64,000 bases of DNA from JAGQRJ01 sp041402045. Its GTDB lineage: Bacteria > Planctomycetota > J058. This document shows positions 52,334 to 60,879 of this stretch, piece by piece; positions within the stretch are counted from its first letter, which is position 1; each line of letters begins with the position of its first letter. The stretch covers positions 1 to 64,000 of the forward strand of contig JAWKSZ010000022.1 in NCBI GenBank assembly GCA_041402045.1. Direction: 5' to 3'. The notes under the pieces were generated by a model, which worked only from the letters and a program-made list of their open reading frames with translations, was not told the origin of the DNA and searched no databases. Both the position numbers and the translations under genes were made by a program.

Positions 52334-54442
52334 CTAGAACGCGCCGAGGTGGCGGCCCATCCAGTAGGGCAAGACCAGGTCCAACCCGCAGGTCTCCGCC
52401 CGCGGGTTGCCCTCGCTCGGCGTCGCCGGGGTGAAGGGATCGCGCTGCCAAATGAAGTGGCCCGTGGGGCGCCGCAGGTGCATGGGCAAGGGCTCGCTGG
52501 GGAACGCGGCCGTCGAGCCTTGCAGCGTGACGCCGCCGCTGCCGGTGTTCTGATAGCCGAACACCTGGAGGTTGACCCAGGTCACCCCCGAGAGGTCGAT
52601 CACCGCCGGGGCCAGCTCCCGGTGAGGCGTGCCTGCGAACTGCCGCAGCGCTTCGCGGGTCGAGCCGTAGAGCGCGGGCTGCGTGCTGGGGTCGATCGTG
52701 GTCCGGATCAGGTCGAAGTGCGCGTTGCGGTGGTGGCCCACGTAGCGCTCGAGCAGGGCATACCCCCGGCGCACGTCCTGCCAGCGCCCGGCGTCGGTCT
52801 CCAGACGCAGGAGGTTGTAGAGCCCGGCGTGGGCCAGGTTGAACTTGTAGTAGTGGTCCACCCCCCAGGTGCCGGTCCACAGGCCGAACCACACCAGCTT
52901 CGAGAGCGGCCCGGCCTGGGCCAGCTCCGCGGCGTAGCGCGCGGGGTTCATGCGGTGCCCGATCAAGAGGAAGGCCAGCTTCTGGTAGCCGACGCCGGCC
53001 CAGAACGTGGGCCCGCGGCTGCTGCCCGCCTGACCGTTCCAGGCAGGGCGGTCCTCGTCCACGATCCACCCGCGCCCGATCAGGTAGTCGAGCATTTGCT
53101 CCACGCGGCGCTGGCACTCGGCCCGCGCCGGCGGCACGTGCTCGTAGGCCAGCGACAGCCCGAGGAACACGCCGCTGTACTGGTCGCGGGAGATCCCGTG
53201 GCTCCCCTGGCGCCCGATCCAGGTCTCGCCGAAGAGCGTCGCCTGACGGAAGACCTGGGTCCGACGGATCGCCTGCCCGGCGAGGGACGCTTCGGGGGCC
53301 GCATTGCGCGCGAGCAGCCCGCTGCCCCCGTTGACGTCGAGCAGCGCCCCCACGCCCTTGAGGGTGTGCCCCACGCTGTCGAGGGCCAGGCTCGACCCGC
53401 CGTCGGCGGCGTAGCGGAACGCCTCCGCCGCCAGGTAGTGCCCGGTCCAGATCGCGGCGTCGCCGCCGCCCTCGTAGCCCACCACGCTCCCCTGCACTCC
53501 AGGGCCTCCCGCACGGTAGGCATCGAGCCAGGTCGTGGTCGCGGGCTGATCGACGTAGGCGGTGAGCACCGGACCGTGGGGCTGGTTCACCTGGCGCAGC
53601 TTGAGCTCGACCCGGTCGACCACCTCGGCGAAGGGCACCTGCGTCCCGGAGTCGACCAGCGGCGGCGCGCCCTCCCCTGGGATCGCGCCCGGGACCCCCA
53701 CCAGCGCGGCCAGGTTCGGCGCCAGGCTGCGCAGCACCAGCGCCAGCGCTTGCTGGGCGACCCAGTTCGCGGGGCCGGTGAGCACCCCGGTCAGGCGCTG
53801 CGCCAGCGCGTTCTGCGAGTCGACCCGCAGGGAGAAGTCGACCCGCGGCGCGTCGACGCGGCGAAAGCGCGGACGCGTCGGGTCGGAGTCGTCGAGGCCT
53901 GCGCTGAGCTCGAGGGACAGCGCGTCGAGCACGACCTCGACCGGGACGTCGATCGCGGGGGAGAGCGAGCCCACGCTCAGGGTCACCCGCAGGTCGAGGG
54001 CCAGGACCACGCTCCACGTGCCCTGCTCCGGAGCGCGCACCAGGATCGTCTGCGGGTCGAGCTGCAGCACCCCCGGCGCCGCGCGCAGGTCCGAGCGCTG
54101 GGAGAGGTTCGCGTTCACGACCTCCACCGCCAGGCTCCCGCTCTGGTAGAGCTGGCGGTTGAGCTGCTGCGCGACCAGCGCGTCGAGCTGCCCCAGGATC
54201 TGCGGGCGCAGGCGGTCCCACACCCCCTGGAGCTCCGCGTTGAACACCCCCAGCGGTGTGCCCTGGCTGGCCGGTGTCTGGGGCAACCCGCCGCTCGCCC
54301 CGGAGCTCGGGGTCGCGCTCGCGCTGCTGGTCACCGGCGCGGCGGCGCTCGCGGAGCCGCGCGAGCTCCCCCCGGAACAGCCATGCACGGTCAGGCCGCA
54401 GAGCAGCAACGCTGCCCCGGCAGGGATCCACAGTGCGCGCAT
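52334..54442 (-). CDS. Large lipoprotein of unknown function, paralogue 2
   Basis: 702 residues, same layout as the 49796 protein: lipobox LTVHGC, Ser/Ala linker, beta-rich middle, helical C-terminal half. Shared blocks include LLDVNGGSGLLARNAAPEAS, GISRDQYSGVFLGLSLAYEH, YYKFNLAHAGLYNLLRLETD, RRGYALLERYVGHHRNAHFD, FIWQRDPFTPATP and a terminal GRHLGAF. Identity to the neighbour is high over the helical half and lower in the linker, so the pair arose by tandem duplication. Function unknown; probably outer-membrane-anchored, facing the periplasm or the outside. ATG at 54442 with only GGGGGG upstream. Confidence 0.75.
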   Translation of the reverse strand: MRALWIPAGAALLLCGLTVHGCSGGSSRGSASAAAPVTSSASATPSSGASGGLPQTPASQGTPLGVFNAELQGVWDRLRPQILGQLDALVAQQLNRQLYQSGSLAVEVVNANLSQRSDLRAAPGVLQLDPQTILVRAPEQGTWSVVLALDLRVTLSVGSLSPAIDVPVEVVLDALSLELSAGLDDSDPTRPRFRRVDAPRVDFSLRVDSQNALAQRLTGVLTGPANWVAQQALALVLRSLAPNLAALVGVPGAIPGEGAPPLVDSGTQVPFAEVVDRVELKLRQVNQPHGPVLTAYVDQPATTTWLDAYRAGGPGVQGSVVGYEGGGDAAIWTGHYLAAEAFRYAADGGSSLALDSVGHTLKGVGALLDVNGGSGLLARNAAPEASLAGQAIRRTQVFRQATLFGETWIGRQGSHGISRDQYSGVFLGLSLAYEHVPPARAECQRRVEQMLDYLIGRGWIVDEDRPAWNGQAGSSRGPTFWAGVGYQKLAFLLIGHRMNPARYAAELAQAGPLSKLVWFGLWTGTWGVDHYYKFNLAHAGLYNLLRLETDAGRWQDVRRGYALLERYVGHHRNAHFDLIRTTIDPSTQPALYGSTREALRQFAGTPHRELAPAVIDLSGVTWVNLQVFGYQNTGSGGVTLQGSTAAFPSEPLPMHLRRPTGHFIWQRDPFTPATPSEGNPRAETCGLDLVLPYWMGRHLGAF

Positions 54443-54655
54443 AGGGGGGTCCGCCTCTCTCCGTCTCTCGCCGCCGCGCGCCGCAAGCTGCGGACCACAG
54501 GCAGCCGTCCGCGCGGGCGTGGCTTGCGTCGGCCTCGAGCAGCGATTTTCGGAAACCGGCCTGGAGGGCCTCCTGCGCCGAGTTCGACCCCGTCGGCGGG
54601 CCGTCGGCTTTTGCTGGACGACCCCGCGCCCCCGGCTCCCCGGTAGACTTCAGCC

Positions 54656-55606
54656 ATGAGAGCCGCCCTCCCCCTGATCGTGGCCCTGCTCGTGGCCGGC
54701 GCCGCGGCCTACCTGTTCCTGGCCCGCGCCCCCGGGCCCCCGGCGCGCCCAGCGCCGGCAGGAGCGCCCGCGCCCGGGCCCGTCGTCCCCCCGCAAGCGC
54801 CCAGCCCGCCGCCCGCCGCGGAGGTGGACGACGCGCTGACCGAGGCCGTCGACGCGTTCCTCGAGAACCTGCCGGTCGAGCTCCCCGCGGGTCCGGCCCA
54901 GGTGTTGGAGGAGACGCTGCGCGACGGAGGCGGACCGATCGACTACAAGCACGCGCTGGAGACCTCGCTCCGCCAACGCAAGGGCGCGGACCTCGAGGCC
55001 GCCCGCTTGCTCGCGAACGGCCTCCAGGGCGCCGACGAGGCCTACCTGTTCCAGCACGCCCTGGTCCTCGCTCAGCGCTCGGGGGATCCCCAGGTCGCGA
55101 GCGTGCTCCTGGGCGCCCTCGACGACGCCCCCGACCGCGTGCGCCCGCACCTCGTGTTCGCCCTGCGCGGGAGCAACGAGCCGCGGGTGGTCGAGCGCTT
55201 CCTCGCGCTCTACGCCGACGACCGCGACCCCGCGGTGCGCGCCAAGGCCGGCTTCGTGCTCGGCGAGCGCGGCCCGCGGCTCGACCCGCTGCTCGTCGAG
55301 CGCGCGCGAGCCACCGCCCGCGCAGACCTGCGCGCCGACGACCCCGAGCTGGTCGAGTCCGCCGCCGACGTGCTCGGGATCCCGCCCCTCGAGGACGGCG
55401 ACCGCCGGGTGCTGGTCGAGACCGTGCGCCACGACCCGACGCCGTCCCGCCGCCTGGCCGCCCTGCGCGCCCTCGCCGCCGGCGGCGCCGACCCCGCGCA
55501 GCTCACGCCCCTGCTCGAGCAGCTGCGCCAGAGCCCGGACATGCCCCCCGAGCTGCGGGAGGCCGCCGAGGCCCTGCTGCACCCCGAGGAGCCCGGCGGC
55601 CAGTGA
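54656..55606 (+). CDS. Membrane-anchored HEAT-repeat-like protein
   Basis: 316 residues. One N-terminal helix (LPLIVALLVAGAAAYLFLA), a Pro/Ala-rich linker to about 55, then helical repeats of HEAT type (QVASVLLGALDDAPDRVRPH, RFLALYADDRDPAVRAKAGF, RRLAALRALAAGGADPAQLT). Such proteins act as scaffolds on the outer face of the inner membrane. It is first gene of a four-gene run (54656-57060); its TGA overlaps the GTG of the next gene (GTGA). Confidence 0.75.
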   Translation: MRAALPLIVALLVAGAAAYLFLARAPGPPARPAPAGAPAPGPVVPPQAPSPPPAAEVDDALTEAVDAFLENLPVELPAGPAQVLEETLRDGGGPIDYKHALETSLRQRKGADLEAARLLANGLQGADEAYLFQHALVLAQRSGDPQVASVLLGALDDAPDRVRPHLVFALRGSNEPRVVERFLALYADDRDPAVRAKAGFVLGERGPRLDPLLVERARATARADLRADDPELVESAADVLGIPPLEDGDRRVLVETVRHDPTPSRRLAALRALAAGGADPAQLTPLLEQLRQSPDMPPELREAAEALLHPEEPGGQ

Positions 55607-56115
55607 CCCTCGCCCTGTTCGCCCTCGGCCTGTTCGCCGCCTGCTTCGGACTGCACGTGCTCCTGTGGCGCGTGCACCTCCCCCGCCGCCAGCTCCCCAC
55701 CCTCCTGTTCCTGTTGCTCGTGGCGTTCCCGCCCCTGGTCCTGGGCGCCTGCTACGCCCTCCCGGCGCTGCGCCCCAGCCTGCCCGCCGACGCCCCGGGC
55801 TGGATCCTGGTCGGCACCTTCCACGTGGCCTTCAGCCTGGGCTACGCGGTGACCTACACCGCGCTCGAGGAAGACAGCCCGACCCTGTGCTTCCTGCTCT
55901 ACGTCGCCCGCCGAGGCGAGGCCGGCTGCACGCCGGCGGAGGCCCGCGCGTTCCTGCTCCAGGGCAGCTTCCTCAGCAAACGCCTGGAGTCGGCCACCGC
56001 CGGCGGGCTCCTCGACGAGCGGGACGGGCGCCTGCACCTCACCCCTCAGGGCGCGCGCCTGGCGCGGGGGTTCCTCCTCGCGCAGCGGGTCCTGGGCCTG
56101 CCCCTGGGAGGCTGA
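55603..56115 (+). CDS. Membrane protein with C-terminal winged-helix-like domain, 1
   Basis: 170 residues. Three hydrophobic helices (about 3-22 ALFALGLFAACFGLHVLLW; about 33-52; about 66-85), then a cytoplasmic domain of winged-helix type at about 100-170 (GCTPAEARAFLLQGSFLSKR, LESATAGGLLDERDGRLHLT). Such membrane-plus-wHTH pairs are known in polysaccharide clusters but have no assigned function. Translation is coupled to the HEAT gene by a GTGA overlap, and the next gene starts 1 nt after its stop. Confidence 0.7.
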   Translation: MTLALFALGLFAACFGLHVLLWRVHLPRRQLPTLLFLLLVAFPPLVLGACYALPALRPSLPADAPGWILVGTFHVAFSLGYAVTYTALEEDSPTLCFLLYVARRGEAGCTPAEARAFLLQGSFLSKRLESATAGGLLDERDGRLHLTPQGARLARGFLLAQRVLGLPLGG

Positions 56116-56116
56116 C

Positions 56117-56650
56117 GTGGAGCGCTGGCTGCTCGCCCTCGCTCCCCTGATCGGGCTGTGCGTGAACTGCACGGTCCAGCCCCTGGTCCAGCACCTCCGC
56201 GGCCGCGGACGCCCGGCTCCGTCGCTGGCCGCCGGCTTCCTCGCGGGGCTCGGCTGCACCCTGGCCCTGGTGGCCTGGGCGAGCCGCGGCCTCGCGCCGC
56301 TGGACCGCATCGGGCTGCTCGCGATCCAGGGGCTGAGCTCGGCCGCGTTGGGCTACGGCTACTTCAACTTCGTGAACCTGAACCTGGCCTCGATCCGGAT
56401 CCGGATCCTGAAGGAGGTCGCTCAGGCGGGCCCCGAGGGCCTGCCCACCGCGACCCTCGCCGCGCTCTACGACGAGGAGCGCCTGGCCGCAGGCCGCCTG
56501 GAGCGCATGCGCGCCGGCGGGCACCTGCGCGAGGAGGCCGGCCGCTACCGCGGCGGGAAGCAGACCCTGGTGTGGATCGCACGAGTGATCGAGCTGCTCA
56601 AGCACTTGATCCTCGGACGCGGCTCGCGTCTGCGCGCCCCCGCGGAGTAG
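56117..56650 (+). CDS. Membrane protein with C-terminal winged-helix-like domain, 2
   Basis: 177 residues, same plan as the previous gene: hydrophobic helices at about 4-22, 37-55 and 65-88 (LLALAPLIGLCVNCTVQPLV, LAAGFLAGLGCTLALVAWA), then a winged-helix-like cytoplasmic part (ILKEVAQAGPEGLPTATLAA, LERMRAGGHLREEAGRYRGG). The two probably form a heteromer. GTG start directly after the previous stop. Unknown function. Confidence 0.7.
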   Translation: MERWLLALAPLIGLCVNCTVQPLVQHLRGRGRPAPSLAAGFLAGLGCTLALVAWASRGLAPLDRIGLLAIQGLSSAALGYGYFNFVNLNLASIRIRILKEVAQAGPEGLPTATLAALYDEERLAAGRLERMRAGGHLREEAGRYRGGKQTLVWIARVIELLKHLILGRGSRLRAPAE

Positions 56651-56673
56651 GATCCACACCGGAGGCCCCTGCC

Positions 56674-57060
56674 ATGACCCGTCGCCGCGCCCCGTCTCGC
56701 CTCGCCCTCGCGCTCTGCACCTGCGCCGCGGGCGGACTCTGGGCGGCGGGCTGCGGCCCCGAGGTCCCGATCCGCCCGGCCCAGGTCGTGCGCACCTGGG
56801 CGCCCTCCCCGGTGAGCAGCGGGGTCGCGTCGGTCGACTCCCGCCGCGCGCTGTTCGACCTCTCCCGCGGCTCGCGCTACAACCTGCTCGAGTACCGCGA
56901 CGAGCGCCTGCACGCCGCGGACAAGAAGCAGGTCACCCCGCTCTACCAGGTCGGCGTCGGCTTCCCCGTGCGCGACTGGGTCACCGGCTACTTCCTCCCC
57001 ACCGGCGAGTACATCATGGGCGAGGAGTGGGACCGCAACCGCTTCAGCGCCCACGACTAG
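56674..57060 (+). CDS. Small lipoprotein
   Basis: 128 residues. A basic N-terminus and a lipobox LWAAGC at about 26 give a mature protein of about 100 residues. No known domain; Tyr-rich (SRYNLLEYRDERLHAADKKQ, VTGYFLPTGEYIMGEEWDRN). GGAGG 8 nt before the ATG at 56674. Last gene of the four-gene run; repeat element A3 begins 8 nt after its TAG. Confidence 0.72.
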   Translation: MTRRRAPSRLALALCTCAAGGLWAAGCGPEVPIRPAQVVRTWAPSPVSSGVASVDSRRALFDLSRGSRYNLLEYRDERLHAADKKQVTPLYQVGVGFPVRDWVTGYFLPTGEYIMGEEWDRNRFSAHD

Positions 57061-57602
57061 TTTTTATGGGGGGTCTGTCCCAGACCCCCTCGCCCTCGGG
57101 GCAAATTTTTATGGGGGGTCTGTCCCAGACCCCTCGCCCTCGGGGCAAAGCCCTCGGGCTCACCCCAAGCTCGCGGCTTCGCGCGCCTGCGCTCGCGGCT
57201 TCGCCGCTCGCTGGCGCGCCGACGAACCCTCGGCTTCGCCACACTGCGCAGCTCGCGGCTCCGCCGCTCGCCGGCGCACCGGACGAACCCTCCGGCTTCG
57301 CCACACACTGCGCGAGCTCGCGGCTCCGCCGCTCGCCGGGCGCATCGACGAACCCTCCGGCTTCGCACACTGCCGCGCGCCCACAACGCTGCCTGCTTCG
57401 CCACTGCGCGCTCGCGGCTCCGCCGCTCGCCGGGCACACCGACGAACCCCTCCGGCTTCGCCACACACTGCGCACGCCCACAACGCCCTCCGGCTTCGCC
57501 ACACACTGCGCGCTCGCGGCTCCGCCGCTCGCCGGGCACACCGACGAACCCCTCCGGCTTCGCCACACACTGCGCGCTCGCGGCTCCGCCGCTCGCCGAC
57601 GA
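57061..57602 (+). repeat. Repeat family A, copy A3: two heads plus about six tandem units
   Basis: After the TAG at 57058-57060 comes TTTTTATG, then GGGGGTCTG-TCC-CAGACCCCC (57069-57089) and CCCTCGGGGCAAA. The whole 45-bp stretch is repeated once from 57106, then CAAAGCCCTCGGGCTCACCC. From about 57185 to 57600 follow about six tandem units with CTCGCGGCTCCGCCGCTCGC and CCGGCTTCGCCACACACTGC, unit length about 62-70 bp (one long). Same orientation as the upstream operon. No gene is supported in 57061-57703. Confidence 0.9.
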
Positions 57603-57703
57603 CCCCGCGGAAGCCGCCCGCTGCTCGGCCCCGAGGTCGGCGACCGCCGCCGGCAGCAACAATCCGTAAGATAGGCCCCTCGACCTTGGACCCGAGACGC
57701 CTC

Positions 57704-59665
57704 ATGACCGACGCCGCCCCTCGCTTTCGCCCCGTGCCCACCGCGATCGCGCTCGCGGTGTGGCTGGCCCTGACCCTCGGGCACAAGCTCGGGCTGGAGT
57801 TCGCCGGCGCGTTGTTCGCCTGGTCCGAAACGCCGGGAGTGCTCAGCGAGGCGGGGGGCGCGTCGGGCAAGGCCGTGCTCGAGCGGAGCATGGCGCTGGT
57901 GTTCGCCACGATCGCCCTGGTCGTGGTCGCCGGGGTCGCGCGCCGGCTCAAGGGGCAGCCGCGGGAGGAGCTGGTGCAGGCCGCGATCCCCTGGGTCGCG
58001 TGGGCTGCGCTCCTGGTCGTGATCTGGAAGTGCTTCATCGTCTACGCCACCGAGCTCGTGCACTTCGGGCAGTACGCGCTGGTCGGCGCGCTGGTGTGCT
58101 GGGCGATCCGCGGCGGACGCAGCCCGCTGCTCGCGTTCCTGATCACCTTCGGTCTGGGGATCGTGGACGAGCTCTACCAGCACTACGTGCTCGCCGCGGG
58201 CAATCACTACCACTGGATGGACTGGAGCGACCTCGTCCTCGACGGACTCGGCGCCACCGGCGGGATCCTGCCCTTCACCACCCTGCTCCGGCTCGACACC
58301 CCCGCCCACGAGCTCCCCGACTCTCGCGCCCTGCTCAAGAAGACGCTGATCGTGAGCGCGATCGTCCTGCTCCCGCTCACGCTCCTCGATCCGCTGACCG
58401 TGGCCAAGCTCCTCGGGCACTACCGCTACTACCCGACCTGGGGCGAATACACGAACTTCAAGCCCACCCACTGGCCCGGCCCGGGGGTGGGGATCCCCCT
58501 CGTGCTCAGCGCGGTCTACGTGCTGGGGACCCTGGTCGAACCCCGCCGCCAGGGGGTGAGCCAGCCCGGGCTCGCCGCGCTCCTGATCCTCGCCGCGCTG
58601 GCGATCCAGCCCCTCGGCCGCGAGCACGGCATGCCCGTGCACGAGGTCGTGCCCACGGCGGTCGCGGGCTGGGCCGAGGGGATCACCGTGGACGGCGCGC
58701 TGAACGAGCCCGCCTGGGAGCGCGCCCAGCGCCTGGGTCCCTTCACCCGGCTCCAGGACGGCAAGCCCGTGAGCCCAGCGACCCACGCCCGGGTGCTCTG
58801 GGACCAGGACGCGATCTACTTCGGCTTCGAGTGCGAGGACCCCGACGTGTGGGCGCGCGAGCCCGTGCGCGACGACCCCTGGCTCCCCGGCGACGAGGTC
58901 GTCGAGGTGTTCCTCGACGACGGCGGCGACGAGGTGACCTACTTCGAGTTCGAGGTCTCGCCCAGCGAGGCCTTCTACGACCTGTTCTGCCTGGTCGCCA
59001 GCGCGCCCGTGGACTACAACCCCGACCTCCCGGTGCTCAACTACGACCGCTGGGACGCCAAGGGCGTGGAGCTCGAGGTCACGGTCCAGGGCAGCCTCGA
59101 CCCGCGCCCGTTCACCGACCACGCCGGCGCGACGCTGGACACGGATCAGGGCTGGACCGTCGAGCTCAAGATCCCCTGGCAGAACTTCGTAGCCTCGATC
59201 AACTGGCGCATGCACCGCCCGATCCCGCCGGTCCCAGGCGAGCGCTGGCGCCTGGGGCTCTACCGCAGCGAGCGCCCCCGGGTCGACCCCCAGGCCTACG
59301 CCGCCGCCGCCGGCCAGACCGTGAGCTCGAGCGAGCTCCGCGAGCGGGTGGCCGCCCTGGTCCAGGAGCTCGACCTCCCCCTCGAGGCCGACGACGCGAC
59401 CCTCACGGCCTGGGCCGGCGGCGGGCTCGTGCCCCAGGAGGTCGAGCGCTACGCCGAGGGGCCCAAGAGCGGTCAGACCAAGCCCCCCGCAGAGTGGAGC
59501 ACAGGCCCTGCGGAGTGGACCTACGACGCGCAGCAGGTGCTCGTGTTCCTCGCCCAGCAACGCGGGCACGTGCAGGCCTGGTCGCCGACCTTCGACGCCA
59601 CCGCGCACCGCCCGCAGTTCTTCGGCGCGCTGGAGTTCGCGCCGAACCCCGCGGCGGCTCAGTGA
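57704..59665 (+). CDS. VanZ-like membrane domain fused to a CBM9-type beta-sandwich domain
   Basis: 653 residues. About 1-170 is VanZ-like: several membrane helices with FGLGIVDELYQHYVLAAGNH and DWSDLVLDGLGATGG. More helices follow to about 305. From about 315 to 650 is a carbohydrate-binding family 9-like domain: WAEGITVDGALNEPAWERAQ, ARVLWDQDAIYFGFECEDPD, DEVVEVFLDDGGDEVTYFEF, WTVELKIPWQNF. Probably binds a glycan in the periplasm. ATG at 57704 preferred over the upstream TTG; no strong ribosome site, but TAAGAT at 57667 could be a -10. Its stop overlaps the GTG of the glycosyltransferase gene (GTGA). Confidence 0.82.
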   Translation: MTDAAPRFRPVPTAIALAVWLALTLGHKLGLEFAGALFAWSETPGVLSEAGGASGKAVLERSMALVFATIALVVVAGVARRLKGQPREELVQAAIPWVAWAALLVVIWKCFIVYATELVHFGQYALVGALVCWAIRGGRSPLLAFLITFGLGIVDELYQHYVLAAGNHYHWMDWSDLVLDGLGATGGILPFTTLLRLDTPAHELPDSRALLKKTLIVSAIVLLPLTLLDPLTVAKLLGHYRYYPTWGEYTNFKPTHWPGPGVGIPLVLSAVYVLGTLVEPRRQGVSQPGLAALLILAALAIQPLGREHGMPVHEVVPTAVAGWAEGITVDGALNEPAWERAQRLGPFTRLQDGKPVSPATHARVLWDQDAIYFGFECEDPDVWAREPVRDDPWLPGDEVVEVFLDDGGDEVTYFEFEVSPSEAFYDLFCLVASAPVDYNPDLPVLNYDRWDAKGVELEVTVQGSLDPRPFTDHAGATLDTDQGWTVELKIPWQNFVASINWRMHRPIPPVPGERWRLGLYRSERPRVDPQAYAAAAGQTVSSSELRERVAALVQELDLPLEADDATLTAWAGGGLVPQEVERYAEGPKSGQTKPPAEWSTGPAEWTYDAQQVLVFLAQQRGHVQAWSPTFDATAHRPQFFGALEFAPNPAAAQ

Positions 59666-60870
59666 AGCCGCGCCCGCCCTACGCCTTCCTCGCCGCCGAG
59701 GGGTTCCCTCCCACGGTCTACGACAGCCAGGTCGCCGACTTCCTCCGAGTGCTCTCCCGCGCCGGGGTCGGCATGGACGTGGTCAACTTCGACCCGCTCT
59801 ACCCCAAGACCCTGGCCACCCGCGAGGGCCGCGCGCGCAAGGCGCGGCTGCGCCGCGGGCTCCCCGGGCGGCTGCACGTGCTGCCTTACGTCCCCTACGA
59901 GGACCGGATCGGCGCCCCCGCCGCCCAGCGCCTGCTGGCCGCGACCCTCGGCGAGGGACCCTGGGTGCTCCACGCCCGGGGCCTCAAGGCGGGCTACCTC
60001 GCCGCCGCCCTGCGCGAGCGCCGCAGCGACGTGGCGCTGATCTACGACATGCGCGGCGACGACTGGGCCGAGCACTGCTTCCACCACACGGGCCGCGGCC
60101 GCGGACACGCCCCGGGCCTGGAGCGGATCCAGGCCCACGAAGCCCGGGTGTGCGCAGCCGCGACGCGGATCCTGTGCGTGTCCCAGGCCCTCGCCGACAC
60201 GGTCCACGCCCGCTACCCCGCCGCCGCGCGCAAGACCCGGGTCTTCCCCTGCGCCTACGATCCGCAGAAATTCTTCCGCGACCCCGAGGCCCGCGCCCGC
60301 TGGCGCCGTGAGCTGGGGATCGGCGAGCGCTTCTGCTGGGTCTACTGCGGGAGCCTGGTGCCCTACCAGCTCCCCGAGCGCCTGGTCGCCCTGGGCACGC
60401 TCCTGGGCCCCGACGAGCACCTGCTGCTCTTGACCCCCCACGTCGAGCGCGCCCGCGAGCTGATCGCAGAGGCCCGCGTGGACCCGGCGCGGGTCACCGT
60501 GCGCAGCGCGCGCCACGACGAGGTGTGCGGGCTCTTGAACGCCGCCGACGCGGGGGTCCTGCTCCGCGCCGACGACCCGGTGAACCACGCCGCGAGCCCG
60601 ACCAAGGTCGCCGAGTACCTCGCCTGCGGACTCGGGGTCCTGATCAGCCCCGGGATCGGCGACCACAGCGCGCGGATCCACGCGCGCGGACTCGGCCAGG
60701 TCCTGGGCGGGCTCGAGGACGTGGACCTCCGCGCGGGCATGCTCGCCCTGCGCGCGGCGCCCCCCGACCCCGAGGAGGTGACCCAGGCCGCCCACGCGCT
60801 GAGCCGTGAGTCCCTGACCCCGCGCTACGTCGAGCTCTACGCCGAGGTCCTCGCCGAGCTGAGAGGCTGA
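59662..60870 (+). CDS. GT4-like glycosyltransferase
   Basis: 402 residues, GT-B fold. N-terminal: AGVGMDVVNFDPLYPKTLAT, VLHARGLKAGYLAAAL, LIYDMRGDDWAEHC. C-terminal: FCWVYCGSLVPYQLPERLVA, VTVRSARHDEVCGLLNAADA, GVLLRADDPVNHAASPTKVA, EYLACGLGVLISPGIGDHS. Acts in surface glycan synthesis; nucleotide sugar unknown. GTG start overlapping the VanZ-CBM9 stop, so the two proteins are made together and may serve the same glycan. Confidence 0.85.
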   Translation: MKPRPPYAFLAAEGFPPTVYDSQVADFLRVLSRAGVGMDVVNFDPLYPKTLATREGRARKARLRRGLPGRLHVLPYVPYEDRIGAPAAQRLLAATLGEGPWVLHARGLKAGYLAAALRERRSDVALIYDMRGDDWAEHCFHHTGRGRGHAPGLERIQAHEARVCAAATRILCVSQALADTVHARYPAAARKTRVFPCAYDPQKFFRDPEARARWRRELGIGERFCWVYCGSLVPYQLPERLVALGTLLGPDEHLLLLTPHVERARELIAEARVDPARVTVRSARHDEVCGLLNAADAGVLLRADDPVNHAASPTKVAEYLACGLGVLISPGIGDHSARIHARGLGQVLGGLEDVDLRAGMLALRAAPPDPEEVTQAAHALSRESLTPRYVELYAEVLAELRG

Positions 60871-60879
60871 GCCCCGCCC

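Noticed and set aside
57185..57600. Possible integron attC-like or CRISPR-like repeats
   Set aside because: No integrase, no gene cassettes and no spacers; units are direct tandem copies with only short internal hairpins.
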